The notes: generated by a model from the letters alone, not told the origin. Counted from the stretch's first letter, positions 32,687 through 44,396 are shown. The stretch: DNA of 64,000 bases from Mytilus galloprovincialis (GCF_965363235.1 NC_134844.1:74021497-74085496), one strand, 5' to 3'. A program made the numbers and translations.

Positions 32687-35395
32687 TAACAAAATACAAA
32701 TACAAATATACAAATATTTTATTGGCACAAACACAATTACAATAATTGGCAATGGCCCATACAACTGGTATACAAATAGTAATAATGCATAGAATATCAA
32801 TAGGCATATTTAGAACAATATCATCGAACGATATCAATATCATCAACAGTAAATGATTAAAAAAAAATATATCAATTACATAGTTGGTCAAACATATTAA
32901 GTATTGAAAATAATGACAATATTAATATGTAATATTATGAACAATGATTATTAGCAATTTTATAGAGTTTGTTCTGCTTTACGCAGGTTCAAACTGTCTG
33001 AGATGAAAGAGGAAGTTAATTTTAGGATTGTGTATGAATTATTATTTAATAAAAAGATTATATTATTTTCATGTTTTTGAAATCTTGTAGGATCAACGAT
33101 TATATTTGAAACTTTATGGTAAAATATGTCCCTCTTAGTTGAGTATTTTTCACAATGTAAAAGAAAATGTTTTTCATTTTCAATTTGACCAGAATTACAT
33201 ACAGAGCAGTATCTCTCATTTCTGGGAATATTTAGATGTCTCCCTCTTTCAATCATCAGTGTATGAGCGCTTATACGGATCTTACATATTGCAGCTCTGT
33301 CACTTCTGTTTTTTAATATATCAACATAGGGTGGTCTTCTGCCCATTATGTAGACACTTTTGAAAAAGTCTAACTTTTTGGATTCAAATATATTTGCATT
33401 TTGAACTTGCAAACATTGGTCATTAATTCTTTGTTTAATAGAATTTAAATTACCTTTAACATAATTAAAGTTATTGATGATATAAGACATTCCAAGTTCA
33501 TTCAAAAGACTCTTGACCTTTATGACCCAAGGGTTTGAATCTACAGATTTAGTGAATATATCATATGCCAAAGAATTTTCCGAAGAAACTATATGGTTCA
33601 GGTAGTTGAATATTGAATATAATATTTTATTTTTCAAGGGAATTCTATTAAGTTCAGCTCGACATCCATCATTAGATGCCTTACAGTGAACCCCTAATAT
33701 GTCTTTGATAAATTTAACATGAAGTTTTTCAAATGGATCAGAGTCTTTAAAATGTGAATCCACCCCCCAAATTTCACTACAATATGTAAGAATGGGAGTA
33801 ACTAAACAATCAAACAATTTTTCAAGAAGTCTACATGGGTTGTTGAGACCTATAGTTTTCTTTATTTTATAGTATGCCTTCCTGGCTTTTTCCATTAGAG
33901 TATTCACAGCAAGGCAAAAATTGCCATTATACTTTAAAACAATACCCAAGTAACAATAATTTGTTACTGTTTCAAGATATGCATTATCATAAGTAAAATG
34001 GTTTAACAATGTCTTGCCATTAGAATTAAATATCATAATTTTTGATTTATCAGTATTAACTTGTAGTTTCCATGTTGAACAATATTCATGTAAAATATCA
34101 AGAGATTTTTGTAGACCCTCTTTGCTTTCAGATAGTAAAACAATATCATCTGCATATAACAGAATGTTCAAAGAGGTATCCCCAATAGCAACTGGATCCG
34201 TATGTTTGTTATCAAGATTACCTACTAGATCATTTATAAAATAGTTAAAAAGAAGGGGACTCAATACGTCACCTTGTTTAACACCCCTTTCTGATAGGAA
34301 TGGAGGACTCAACCCATTAGAGAATTTTATTCTACTTACTGTATCAGTATACATTGAATAAATAACATTAAACATTTTTTGGGGGATATTATGTTTTATG
34401 AGTTTAGAAAATAAGCCTAGTCGCCATACAGTATCAAATGCCTTTTTTAAGTCTATGAAGGCAGCAAAAACTTTTTTCTTTTTTTGTCTATATTGATCAG
34501 TTATGGTCTTAAGAGTGAATATGTGGTCAGCTGTACGACTTTTCTCTTTAAAACCTATTTGATTTTTACTTATTAAATTTTTGATATCCATAAATTTTAC
34601 TAAACGTTTATATATAACTTTATTAAAAAGTTTACCCAGGTTTGAACTAATAGATATACCTCTATAGTTCCCTGGATCAAATTTGTCCCCTTTCTTATGC
34701 AAGAGAACAAGTAAGCTCTCATTCCATATTCTCGGAAATTGACCAGATTCGAATATGCTATTAAAGAGTTTATGAAGTGGTTTTATTAAGATGGGGATTG
34801 CATTTTTCAACATTTCATTTGAAATCATGTCGGCTGATGTGCTTTTGCCATTTTTAATTAAACGAATAGCTGTTACTATCTCTTCAATTGTTATCTCTGA
34901 ACTCAAGTGAGTTAAGTCATCTGTAACATGTGATAAATTAAACTTTTCTTTTAGAGAGTCAAAATCTTTAATAATTTTAGAGTGAAAACTATTGTGATTT
35001 ATGTCACAGCTATTTAATTTTTTATAAAACTGGATGAAATCTTCTTGGGGTAAAGATTCATTTTCTTTGTTATTACTTTTTTGTCTACTTAATTTATTCA
35101 AGATGTTCCAAAACATCTTTTGGTCTTTCTCACATGTATAAAGTTCTGAAAATATATCTTTTTTGTATTTATTTTCTTCATATTTACATAGACGTCTAAG
35201 TCTAGATCTGAAAGAATAAAATTTATGTCTGTATTCAGAATTATAGGGATGTTTATTAACTAACTTTGCATAATTTTTTACTGTAACGCCAAGTTCACGG
35301 CAAGATTCAGAGTACCAAGGTCGTCTTTTTTACCTATTTTGATTTTTATTTCTGACTGGGACTTTCTTTACTAGTTTAGCAGACTTCAAAGCATA
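32687..35395 (-). mobile_element. 5'-truncated LINE (non-LTR retrotransposon)
   Basis: It is bounded on the right where LINE protein homology stops and the ATGACCACAAAAGG host repeat resumes (about 35395). On the left it ends in a tail of AAATAC/AAATAT-type short repeats (about 32690-32720), as in CR1/L2-type LINEs. No apurinic endonuclease region is present, so the 5' part is lost. Confidence 0.8.
32960..35116 (-). CDS. LINE reverse transcriptase (718 codons open)
   Basis: Residues ~130-400 form the RT: LLVLLHKKGDKFDPGNYRGI, KNQIGFKEKSRTADHIFTL, FAAFIDLKKAFDTVWR (catalytic Asp motif), GVKQGDVLSPLLFNYFINDL and LLYADDIVLL. The C-terminus (~residues 640-665) carries a zinc-knuckle-like CSVCNSGQIENEKHFLLHC, typical of CR1/L2/Jockey-type LINEs. 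The frame is open for 718 codons, so the insertion is fairly young. The frame also continues upstream of the ATG (RPWYSESCRELGV) to about 35330, where a TAA breaks it, with further homologous-looking residues beyond. With no endonuclease the copy is dead on arrival. Confidence 0.92.
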   Translation of the reverse strand: MFWNILNKLSRQKSNNKENESLPQEDFIQFYKKLNSCDINHNSFHSKIIKDFDSLKEKFNLSHVTDDLTHLSSEITIEEIVTAIRLIKNGKSTSADMISNEMLKNAIPILIKPLHKLFNSIFESGQFPRIWNESLLVLLHKKGDKFDPGNYRGISISSNLGKLFNKVIYKRLVKFMDIKNLISKNQIGFKEKSRTADHIFTLKTITDQYRQKKKKVFAAFIDLKKAFDTVWRLGLFSKLIKHNIPQKMFNVIYSMYTDTVSRIKFSNGLSPPFLSERGVKQGDVLSPLLFNYFINDLVGNLDNKHTDPVAIGDTSLNILLYADDIVLLSESKEGLQKSLDILHEYCSTWKLQVNTDKSKIMIFNSNGKTLLNHFTYDNAYLETVTNYCYLGIVLKYNGNFCLAVNTLMEKARKAYYKIKKTIGLNNPCRLLEKLFDCLVTPILTYCSEIWGVDSHFKDSDPFEKLHVKFIKDILGVHCKASNDGCRAELNRIPLKNKILYSIFNYLNHIVSSENSLAYDIFTKSVDSNPWVIKVKSLLNELGMSYIINNFNYVKGNLNSIKQRINDQCLQVQNANIFESKKLDFFKSVYIMGRRPPYVDILKNRSDRAAICKIRISAHTLMIERGRHLNIPRNERYCSVCNSGQIENEKHFLLHCEKYSTKRDIFYHKVSNIIVDPTRFQKHENNIIFLLNNNSYTILKLTSSFISDSLNLRKAEQTL

Positions 35396-37221
35396 ATGTT
35401 TATGACCACAAAAGGAAGGTTGGTATTGATTTTGGGAGTTTTGGTCCCAACATTTTAGGAATTAGGGGCCAAAAAGGGCCCAAATAAGCATTTTCTTGGT
35501 TTTCGCACTATAACTTTAGTTTAAGTTTATAGAAATCTATGAAATTTTGACACAAGGTTTATGACCACAAAAGAACGGTTGGGAGATTTTGGGAGTTTTG
35601 GTTTCAACAGTTTAGGAATTAGGGGCCAAAAAAGGGCCCAAATAAGCATTATTCTTGGTTTTCGCACAATAACTTTAGTTTAAGTAAATAGAAATCTATG
35701 AAATTTAAACACAATGTTAATGACTACAAAAGGAAGGTTGGTATTGATTTTGGGAGTTTAGGTCCCAACAGTTTAGGAATTAGGGTCCAAAAAGGGACCC
35801 AAATAAGCATTTTTCTTGGTTTTCGCACCATAACGTTAGTATAAGTAAATAGAAATCTATGAAATTTAAACACAAGGTTTATGACCATAAAAGGAAGGTT
35901 GGTATTGATTTTGGGAGTTTTGGTCCCAACAGAATAAGGGGCCCAAAGGGTCCAAAATTAAACTTTGTTTGATTTCATTAAAATTGAATAATTGGGGTTC
36001 TTTGATATACCGAATCTAACTGTCATGACTGTGTATGTAGATTCTTAACTTTTGGTCCCGTTTTCAAATTGGTCTACATTAAGGTCCAAAGGGTCCAAAA
36101 TTAAACTTAGTTTGATTTTGACAAAAAATGAATCAGTTAGGTTCTTTGATATGCTGAATCTAAAAATGTACTTAGATTCTTGATTATTGGCCCAGTTTTC
36201 AAGTTGGTCCAAATCGGGGTCCAAAATTAAACTTTGTTTGATTTCATCAAAAATTGAATAAATGGGGTTCTTTGATATACCAAATCTAACTGTGTATGTA
36301 GATTCTTCATTTTTGGTCCTGTTTTCAAATTGGTCTACACTAAAGTCCAAAGGGTCCAAAATTAAACTTAGTCTGATTTTAACAAAAATTGAAATCTTGG
36401 GGTTCTTTGATATGCTGAATCCAAAAATGTACTTAGATTTTTGATTATGGGCCCAGTTTTCAAGTTGGTCCAAATCAGGATCCAAAATTATTATATTAAG
36501 TATTGTGCAATAGCAAGTCTTTTCAATTGCACAGTATTGCGCAATGGCAAGAAATATCTAATTGCACAATGTTGTGAAATAGCAAAATTTTTTTAATTAG
36601 AGTTATCTTTCTTTGTCCAGAATAGTAAGCAAGAAATATCTAATTGCAAAATATTGTGCAATAGCAAGATTTTTTTTTAATTGGAGTTATCTTTCTTTGT
36701 CCAGAATCAACTTAAATCTTTGTTATATACAATATACAATGTATATTCACTTTTTACTACCAACTGATAAATTAAAATAATCTTTACCATTCAGTGATAA
36801 CAAGCAGTTTTTTTACATCTTAATATTTTATGATGTATTTAAATGAGTAGTTATTGTTGCAAACTCCATTAGAAATTTTAATTGAGATTAGTTTTGGAAT
36901 AAGGGAAAGGGGGATGTGATTAAAAAAATTGGGTTCAATTTTTCTCATTTGAAATTTCATAAATAAAAAAGAAAATTTCTCAAACATTTTTTTGAGAGGA
37001 TTAATATTCAACAGCATAGTGAATTGCTCTAAGAGAAAACAAAAATTTTAAGTTCATTAGAACACATTCATTCTGTGTCAGAAACCTATGCTGTGTCAAC
37101 TATTTAATCACAATCCAAATTTAGAGCTGAATCCAGCTTGAATGTTGTGTCCATACTTGCCCCAACCGTTCAGGGTTCAACCTCTGCGGTCGTATAAAGC
37201 TACGCCCTGCGGAGCATCTGG

Positions 37222-37303
37222 TTTTTCAGTGTCTCATCCTGCCTTTTTTTTTAACTCAAAATTCTTGTCCTGCCTATTTTTTTCAAATTTCATCCTAGCC
37301 CCC
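37222..37303 (+). mobile_element. Harbinger-like MITE, copy 1, right part
   Basis: It continues the split MITE: TGTCTCATCCTGCC, CAAAATTCTTGTCCTGCC, TCAAATTTCATCCTAGCCCC. It stops before the terminal inverted repeat, so this end is truncated. Confidence 0.7.
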
Positions 37304-37895
37304 ATCTGTGTTCCATCTCACATCGACATAACTTTGGAATGTTACCAGTAAATAAACACGTGCATATTGTTTACATTGAAATATGTGGTAACCTTTCATT
37401 CGAGGTAGAGGTAGTTAAGAAAATTAGTGTTAGTTTAAACTCACGAAGTTTAGGGCATATAATGTTGAAAATATGCCGCACAGCCCTATATTTTGACCTT
37501 TGAAAAAAATTGTGGTGCATATGCACTTTCAATTCTAGGATAAGATTTCAAAACTTCATAGTTAAAGTGGAACATATTTAGCCGTAAAAGGAGTTCCTTT
37601 GGGAAATTGCATTGTCAATATTTAAAGAAATGCAAACTTCATATTGCTGAACTTTGGTATAACCTGTCTATTTTGTTTACAAACAATAAAATCATGCTAA
37701 GTCTAACGGAGCCTCATACATCATCACCAGTCTTTATTGGGCACTATGTTGTTAGAACAGCAGTCTTCTATTAATTTGTGTGATATTTGTGTTTCTTTTA
37801 AAAGAGTTGGATTATTCACTGCTCTGTTCTATATAGTGAATTAAAACATTACAGTGTACAGTATTCTAAGGTACATTTTAATTGACTTGTAAAGA
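37304..37895. other. Non-coding stretch
   Basis: No gene or repeat recognised. Confidence 0.3.
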
Positions 37896-37898
37896 TTT

Positions 37899-38005
37899 GA
37901 GCAACATTTGTAGCACGTACCACTGAAATATGAGCAACATTTGTAGCACGTACCACACACATTTGAGCAACATGTGTAGCATGTACCACAAATATTTGAG
38001 CAACA
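37899..38005 (+). repeat. Tandem repeat, 33-bp unit, 3+ copies
   Basis: GAGCAACATTTGTAGCACGT + ACCAC(A)n-rich linker repeats three times, then a partial GAGCAACA. Confidence 0.8.
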
Positions 38006-38239
38006 AAAAAATGTTATGCTGCAATTTCCAACCAATGTTATAAAACATATGGTTATCTTTAAATATATAGGATATCAACTGTCTTTTTACAGATGCCGTA
38101 TCCCTCTGTATGTGAACTTGCTCTTCTTTTGTTATCATTTGGTTGATAGGTGATTGTTTAACCTCCATGGTATATATTTTATTCATATTCGGAACAAAAA
38201 TATACAGGCTGTAGTTTTTAATTTTTGTGTCACTTTGTA

Positions 38240-38290
38240 TCTTTGTTGAGAGTTGTCTCACTGGCAATCATACCACACCTTCTTTTTATA
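38240..38290 (+). repeat. Short interspersed repeat fragment
   Basis: GAGAGTTGTCTCACTGGCAA then TCATACCACACCTTC, one of at least five copies in the window. Confidence 0.55.
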
Positions 38291-38344
38291 TCTAATTGTA
38301 CTTAAAAATTAACATGTTTACAATCTCGTGTCATTCTTCAAGAA

Positions 38345-39030
38345 TGCCATTAAAGTGTAATGCTATAGGAATGTAGCTTGTTTATTTAAGCTAAAACATG
38401 TTCTTTAAGTTGTAATGCCTTGAGAAATATCCCTTTTGTAGTGTAACGATACTGTTTTTACTGTAATGCTAAAAGAGTGAGACTAACCTATAGTAATTCT
38501 ATAAAAATGTACCTAGTGTAATATTATTGGACTATACCTAGTGTACTGCTATTAAAATGTACACAGTGTCATGCAATATGATTGTACCTACTGTAATGCT
38601 ATAAGGCTGTACCTTATGTCGTGCTATAGGACTGTACCTAGTGTCATGCTATAGTACTGTACCTAGTGTAATGCTATACGGCTGTACATAATGTGCTAAA
38701 TGACTAAAACCTAGTGTCATGCTATAGGACTGTACCTAGTGTCATGCTATAGGACTGTACCTAGTGTCATGCTATAGAACTGTACCTAGGGTCATGCTAT
38801 AGGACTGTACCTAGTGTAATGCTATATGACTGTAACCTACGTCATTGACTGTACCTAGTGTAATGCTATAGGAGTGTACTTAGTGTCATGATATATGACT
38901 CTGTCTAGTGCCATGCTATAAAACTGTAGCTAATTTAATGCTACAGGATTGTACATAGTGTAATGCTATAGGACTGTACCTATTGTAATGCTATAGGACT
39001 GTGACTAGTGTAATGCTATAAGAATGTATA
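38345..39030 (+). repeat. 25-bp minisatellite, about 20-25 copies
   Basis: The unit CTGTACCTAGTGTCATGCTA + TAGGA (variants GTAATG/GTCATG) repeats from about 38505 to 39030, with more degenerate copies back to 38345. It lies 3' of the C1q gene on that gene's strand. Confidence 0.85.
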
Positions 39031-39320
39031 GGTTGATTAGTAGTTTGTTAACATCCGTGGCATATATTTCATTTCATGCTTATAAAATAAAGATATTATG
39101 TATGATCGCCGATGAGACAACTATCCATCCAAGATCAAATGAAGTGGATGTAAGCATATAGTATCTTGTATATACAAAACGCATAAAAAAAGTCCCGCAT
39201 GCGATACATTCGTTACTGACTCCCTACCTGGGACTATTATACTTAGTGTAATAGTCTCAGTCCATACAGACCATAGAGGGTGAAAATAAATTAGCCAAAG
39301 CATAGGAATTAAACATCTGT

Positions 39321-39326
39321 TTTATT
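39321..39326 (-). terminator. Poly(A) signal of the C1q gene
   Basis: AATAAA begins 1 nt after the TAA stop on the minus strand, so the 3'UTR could be only some 20-30 nt. Confidence 0.5.
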
Positions 39327-39327
39327 A

Positions 39328-39707
39328 TTATAAAAGATATCCAGTGATATAGGATTGACGTCCACCATGTATTGCCCCTCCTCCTGCCAGTTTAATGGTA
39401 ATTTGATCTCCCTTTTTCAAATCTAAGACGATATTTTGGGACTGCGAATTTGCATGATCTGTTTTAGCGGCATACCCAGTTGAGAAAAACGCATTATTCT
39501 TTATCCATTGATAGTGAACATAGTGCTTCCCGGAAGACTCGATCATACAACCCAAACTATAAAGTCCATTATGTGGTACTGTAAATACCCCAGTTGAGGG
39601 ACTATAGTGTTTTCCTACGTTCGTGGCTACATCTTCAAACAAAATGACACTGCCAATCTTTGGAGAGGTTTTAGCATATGCCAAGAATGCAGGTCTGTCA
39701 GCTGAAC
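39328..39707 (-). CDS. C1q exon 3 (globular domain)
   Basis: Acceptor after a poly-T tract (TTTTTTTTTTAG on the minus strand). The whole C1q domain lies in this exon. Confidence 0.93.
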
Positions 39708-42700
39708 CTAAAAAAAAAACATTGTGAATTATGTCTATAATCTTCGGAAACCGCATAGTGTAATGCAGGGCCCGTATGCATAAAACATCTTAACTTAAGT
39801 GTTCCTTAAACTTAGATATCACAAAGAATTTCCTTAGTTAAGTAATATTCTCAAGTCGTATGCATAAACTTACTTATGTCTTCACTTAACTAAGGAATAC
39901 TTAAATCGGAACCTTTCTCTAGTTACCGTATGATATATATATTAGACCATCACATGTACCCAGTCGTGTAAAAGTTTTTTATGATTATTTACATTGATTG
40001 ATCAATAATTCTTTTATTAAGAGCTTGGGTTAAATTGATGTTGGTATGTTAAACAAGTTAATAATACGTAACATAGAACAATTTTGCAACAAATGAAAAG
40101 TTTGCGCAGACGAGAAACAGTTGGTGTTTCGATGGATGAACATGGGAAGAAAATAATACATTTGTAATCCAAAACTCACCCTTCTTCATCTTTCATGGAT
40201 GTTTTATTTTTTGAGACAACAATAAATTGTATACCCTGAACAAAACATGATAACTGTTTTAATGGCATAGCACCAGTGTATATCACTAGCGTTGTAAGCA
40301 TGTGCTTACAAATAATTTTATAAAACTTTTTTTGCATTAAAAATTTTACTATATTCGTTCAACTTCTTAGGGAGCTACCATTTGATTGATTTTATGGGGG
40401 GGGGGGCTAGGATGAAAAATTTTGTCCTGCCTTTTTTTTTTAGCTGTAATCTAATCTCTGTCCTGCCTTTTTATTTTTCACTCTGTTCGGTCCTGCCTTT
40501 TTTTTTTTAGTTTATCCAGACTTTTTTTTACCTAAATTGTCGTCCTGACTTTTTTTGCAAGTGTCTCATCCTGCCTTTTTTTTTTACCCTTTCTCTAGTT
40601 ACCGTATGATATATATATTAGACCATCACATGTACCCAGTCGTGTAAAAGTTTGTTATGATTATTTACATTGATTGATCAATAATTCTTTTATTAAGAGC
40701 TTGGGTTAAATTGATGTTGGTATGTTAAACAAGTTAATAATACGTAACATAGAACAATTTTGCAACAAATGAAAAGTTTGCGCAGACGAGAAACAGTTTC
40801 GTAAGTGTAATCTTAGGCGTTTTCTAAGTATAAGGGGTTTTATGCATCTATAATACTAAAATCATAACAAGGCCCAATTAGTCAGCCATAATGGGGTAAA
40901 AACGACAAATCAAAGAATTCAACTTTAAAAATAACGAGGCCCAATTAGTCAGCCATCATGGGGTTAAAACGACAAATCAAAGAATTCAACTTTTAAAATA
41001 ACGAGGCCCATTTAGTCAGCCATCATGGGGTAAAAACGACAAATCAAAGAATTCAACTTTATATATAGTAAATATAGGATAATGGTGCAGATTAAAAATT
41101 ACAACACTTCAGACCCTTTTGTTTTCCACATAATTAATATTGCCAATAATTAACAAGTTCCTGGGCGAATCCGATGTCGATACCAATAATATATTCACCT
41201 GTTACCTATTACCTTATCTGTACGTTCCATATCTGACAGGCGTACCACCAATTGGGGTATTTAGAATTTTGCTATATACACGGGTCATACTCACAGGGTT
41301 GACACTACTAAATTCAATCATTAACTTAAGTCGTTTTGAAGATCAAGCTAATTCGTAATAGTTATGCATGAGAGATTTCCAGTTGTTTAAACGAGATAAC
41401 TTAATCGACATTACTAGTGACTTTGTACTGTAACAGGGTACATGGGGTTTTTCGAATGCCAGTTTAAATGGGTTATGTATAATCATAGATTCAACGTCGT
41501 GCTTGATATCAATTTAGTATCCATGGATTAATGAGTTTGAAATAACATTGTAGTGTTGTGTCGTTGTTCTCCTCTTATATTTATGCGTTTCCCTCAGTTT
41601 TAGTTTGTTACCCCGATTTTGTTTTTGTCCATGGATTTATGAGTTTGAACAGCGGTATACTACTGTTGCCTTTATTTAGGTTAAAAAAATAACATGTTTG
41701 GATAACGGGAAGAGGCGAGTTCAATTTGAGTTCGTGAAGAGGCCAAGTAAACTGATCTTGTTATATTTAACCACTGGCACAATCATAAAATCAATAACTT
41801 GGAACTTACTAGTACATAGATCATTATTGGTGAAGGTTTCAAAAGTTTAATTGATTTTGTCAAATTTTGTTCACTATTGAAGGAAGACAAAACATTAAAC
41901 GTCTTTCTTAGTCTGTTCAACCCGAAGTGCTTACTCAATTTAAAGTGTATAAGCTTATTTCTTTAAATTAAAAGCAGTTGCGCTAATTTTCTTTGTACTT
42001 ATATTTTACATCAGGGCTGTTCAAATCTTTAAATCTTTACTGAAGTATAGAGGATTGCAGCTTATGTTTAAACTTCAAAAAAAAACGACGATCAATGTAT
42101 CAAAACCAAATGATAACTCAATATTTCAATTTCAATAGATTTTGATAAAATAATATATATATATAAAAACAGATTAGATAGACAGTTCTAATGCAAACTA
42201 AAATCCAATTTGAAGAAAAACCGTGTACAAAGTAAAAACCATTAGAATAAGGGAAAGTTCATCTACTTACCGTATTTTCCCGATTGACCATCACAACATC
42301 TATCTGTTTTCATCAACAATTTAAGGAGGTCCTCAGTCATACATGTCCTTTTATCTAAAGTTTACAATACATTGTAAGGTAAAGTATCACTATACTTTAC
42401 TTTAAACAGAGACATAACTATATGTCTCTGCTCTCTGCTTTAAATGAACGCATATATTCATTTGAAAAAATTTACTGTTTGCAATAGCATTAAATGTTCT
42501 AAATAATAAGGATGTTCTTATCCCAAGCATAAAAACTTAGCCGTATTTGACACAACCTTTTTCAACTTTTGATCTTCAGTGCTGTACAACTTTGTACTTT
42601 TTTTCGCTTTCGATCTTTTATATCTGGGCGTCACTGGTGAGTCTTGAGCGGACGAGGCGCTTTTTTGGCGTATTAAATTTTAAACCTGATATTTTGTTAT

Positions 42701-43867
42701 TCATTAATCATGTGTTTCTTTGTCTGGTACGTTTTCCTATTTATTTGTATTGTAGTCCTGTAATATTATGTTGTCATTTCTATGTTATATTTAACATTGC
42801 CATTAAAGTGCGAGGTTTGGCATGCCACAAAACCAGGTTCAACCCACCATTTTTTCCTTTAAAAATGTCCTGTACCAAGTCAGGAATATGGCCATTGTTA
42901 TATTATAGTTCGTTTCTTTGAGTGTTACAATTTAACGTTGCGTCGTTTGTTTTCTCTTATTTTTGAGTGTAAATTGACATTGCGATAAGACGTGTCATGG
43001 TACTTGTCTATCCCAAATTCATGTGTTTGGTTTTGATGTTATATTTGTTATTCTCATGGGATTTTGTCTGATGCTTGGTCCGTTTCTGTGTGTGTTAGTT
43101 ACATTGTAGTGTTGTGTCGTTGTTCTCCTCTTATATTTATGCATTTCCCTCAGTTTTAGTTTGTTACCCCGATTTTGTTTTTTGTCCATGGATTTATGAG
43201 TTTGAACAGCGGTATACTACTGTTGCCTTTATAAATACGAACAAACTTTATAGTGTTACACTGTTCAAACATAGGTATACTTAGCTATAACAATCGTTTT
43301 GCTATCCTAGAGTTATCTCCCCTAACAAAGATCTTATTCGTTTTTAAAAACTTTATATTCTGTAAATTATTATACGCAGCGGCATTATTGACCATTTTTT
43401 CTATTCGAAATGCAAATATATGGTTAATTATCTATAATGAAACGTGTTTCGAGATATAAAGGATTTGTTTTTGTAACGTCAAGGTTATTTATTTTTTTTA
43501 TGTTTTTTTGGGTTTTTTTTTTAAGACCCGTATTTAGGCTATTTTGTGGCGCCCAGTTTTTATCAGTGGAGGAAGCTGAAGTGCCCGGATAAAACCAAAG
43601 ATCTTCGATAGGAAAACTGACAATCCTGGTCAATTAAGACTGACTCACAACCTCAGTGTTGATTGGCTAATGGTTACAGTAGTAACTGCTGCGACCACTT
43701 GGTCACCGAGGCCCTACGCCGAGATTATAACATTATATACTTTGTAGACGGTGTAAAAAATGATAGAAATCAAAGAAATAAATTTACTCACCCTCAACAG
43801 CACCAGTCAAAACTTCCAAAAGTATTGCAGATACGACAACAAACAACATACAAGTTTTCATCACCAT
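39328..43867 (-). CDS. Secreted C1q-domain protein, 3 exons
   Basis: Exon 1 is 43867-43792, exon 2 42354-42271, exon 3 39707-39328. All junctions are GT-AG with phases 1 and 1; the total is 540 nt, 179 aa plus TAA. Exon 1 encodes a signal peptide (MVMKTCMLFVVVSAILLEVL). Exon 2 gives a short linker with Cys (DKRTCMTEDLLKLL, DRCCDGQSGKY). Exon 3 is one globular C1q domain of about 125 aa: RPAFLAYAKTS, ILFEDVATNVGKHYSPSTG, FTVPHNGLYSLG, HYVHYQWIKNN, LDLKKGDQITIKL and a terminal SYITGYLL. No collagen region, as in most bivalve C1qDC proteins. These act as soluble lectin-like recognition proteins in haemolymph or mucus; the ligand here is unknown. Intron 2 holds a MITE and a direct duplication. 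Confidence 0.92.
39911..40119 (+). repeat. 209-bp direct duplication, copy 1
   Basis: From CCTTTCTCTAGTTACCGTAT to GCGCAGACGAGAAACAGTT; nearly identical to 40587-40798 (one obvious difference: TTTTTTATG versus TTTGTTATG). Confidence 0.85.
40370..40586 (+). mobile_element. Harbinger-like MITE, copy 2 (3'-truncated)
   Basis: TTA then GGGAGCTACCATTTGATTGA, G-run, GCTAGGATGAAAAATTTTGT and the CCTGCCTTTTT series. It stops abruptly where the second 209-bp duplicate begins. Confidence 0.75.
40587..40798 (+). repeat. 209-bp direct duplication, copy 2
   Basis: Partner of 39911-40119, abutting the truncated MITE. Confidence 0.85.
40862..41060 (+). repeat. Tandem repeat, ~66-bp unit, 3 copies
   Basis: GAGGCCCAATTAGTCAGCCA + TCATGGGGTAAAAACGAC + AAATCAAAGAATTCAACTTT repeats three times inside C1q intron 2. 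Confidence 0.85.
41061..42270. repeat. C1q intron 2 with an interspersed repeat
   Basis: At about 41545-41670: TTGTAGTGTTGTGTCGTTGT, TTCCCTCAGTTTTAGTTTGT and GAACAGCGGTATACTACTGT. The same block recurs at 43105-43235 and inverted at 62208-62345. The rest is AT-rich with no exon recognised. Confidence 0.55.
42271..42354 (-). CDS. C1q exon 2 (linker)
   Basis: Acceptor AACTTTAG, donor GTAAGT. 84 nt, enters and leaves in phase 1, joining exons 1 and 3 in frame. Confidence 0.85.
42616..43240 (+). repeat. Composite interspersed repeat in C1q intron 1
   Basis: It starts with GGGCGTCACTGGTGAGTCTT and GGCGTATTAAATTTTAA (also inverted at about 50085-50160), continues with GTACCAAGTCAGGAATATGG (also at 27095) and ends in GAACAGCGGTATACTACTGT. 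The blocks occur separately elsewhere, so this may be a longer element, perhaps the 3' end of a retroelement. Confidence 0.55.
43792..43867 (-). CDS. C1q exon 1 (signal peptide)
   Basis: ATG at 43867-43865; hydrophobic core MLFVVVSAILLEVL; donor GTGAGT after GAG-G. Confidence 0.85.
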
Positions 43868-44396
43868 TTTCGTAGATAATACAAGTATGAATGACTGTAT
43901 GATAGAACAACAGTTGGGTTATATTTTTTTCAAGAACTCTGATTTCTTTATTGCGTGTTTAAATTATTTTGAAAATTGTAACTTGATATTCAAAATTACG
44001 ATATGGCATGTCATTGTATAAATGGCATCTGCAAGAGTAAATTATAGGTAGAATTTGTCTTTTTCTAAGAAAAAGAATTTTATTACAAAGGGACGATTAA
44101 ATTTATCAATCCACAAGTCGAATAATGTCTTACACCATTTCATAATGCAAAAAAAAACAAACAAAAAAAGACCAATATGTAAACCCGACCATGTTTCCTT
44201 TGCGGCGCATGCGTTTTTATCCCGGGAACAAGAGAAAGTTTTTTTTTAACTTAATTTTGAAATTATTTTTTCTCTTACTGTCAATAGAAAAAAACTATCT
44301 CACTTACCCTAAAACAAACTATTCTGCTTCATGAAACCCACTATACATTACCAATAAAACGACAGAATGCAACATCAATATTAGCTAATTAAATAA

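Larger units (their letters stand above)
32549..37221. mobile_element. 4.7-kb repeat element inserted in the MITE, itself carrying a LINE
   Basis: Left end ATACGACCGCA; its inverse TGCGGTCGTAT lies near the right end (37185-37195), followed by GCTACGCCCTGCGGAGCATC. TTTTT flanks both sides. Internal tandem blocks: about four ~160-bp units at 35398-35945 (TTTATGACCACAAAAGGAAG, TTTTGGGAGTTTTGGTCCCA) and about four ~115-140-bp units at 35945-36485 (GTCCAAAATTAAACTT, GGGGTTCTTTGATATGC). A further duplicated part (TATCTAATTGCA, TTATCTTTCTTTGTCCAGAA) lies at 36540-36715. No transposase of its own was found. Confidence 0.65.

Noticed and set aside
36045-36485. 146-codon open frame with repeated DPDLDQLENW-type segments
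   Set aside because: The periodicity comes from the underlying ~115-140-bp DNA tandem repeat inside a transposon; it is not a conserved protein.
38345-39030. CRISPR-like array
   Set aside because: The units are contiguous 25-bp minisatellite copies without unique spacers, in an animal genome.
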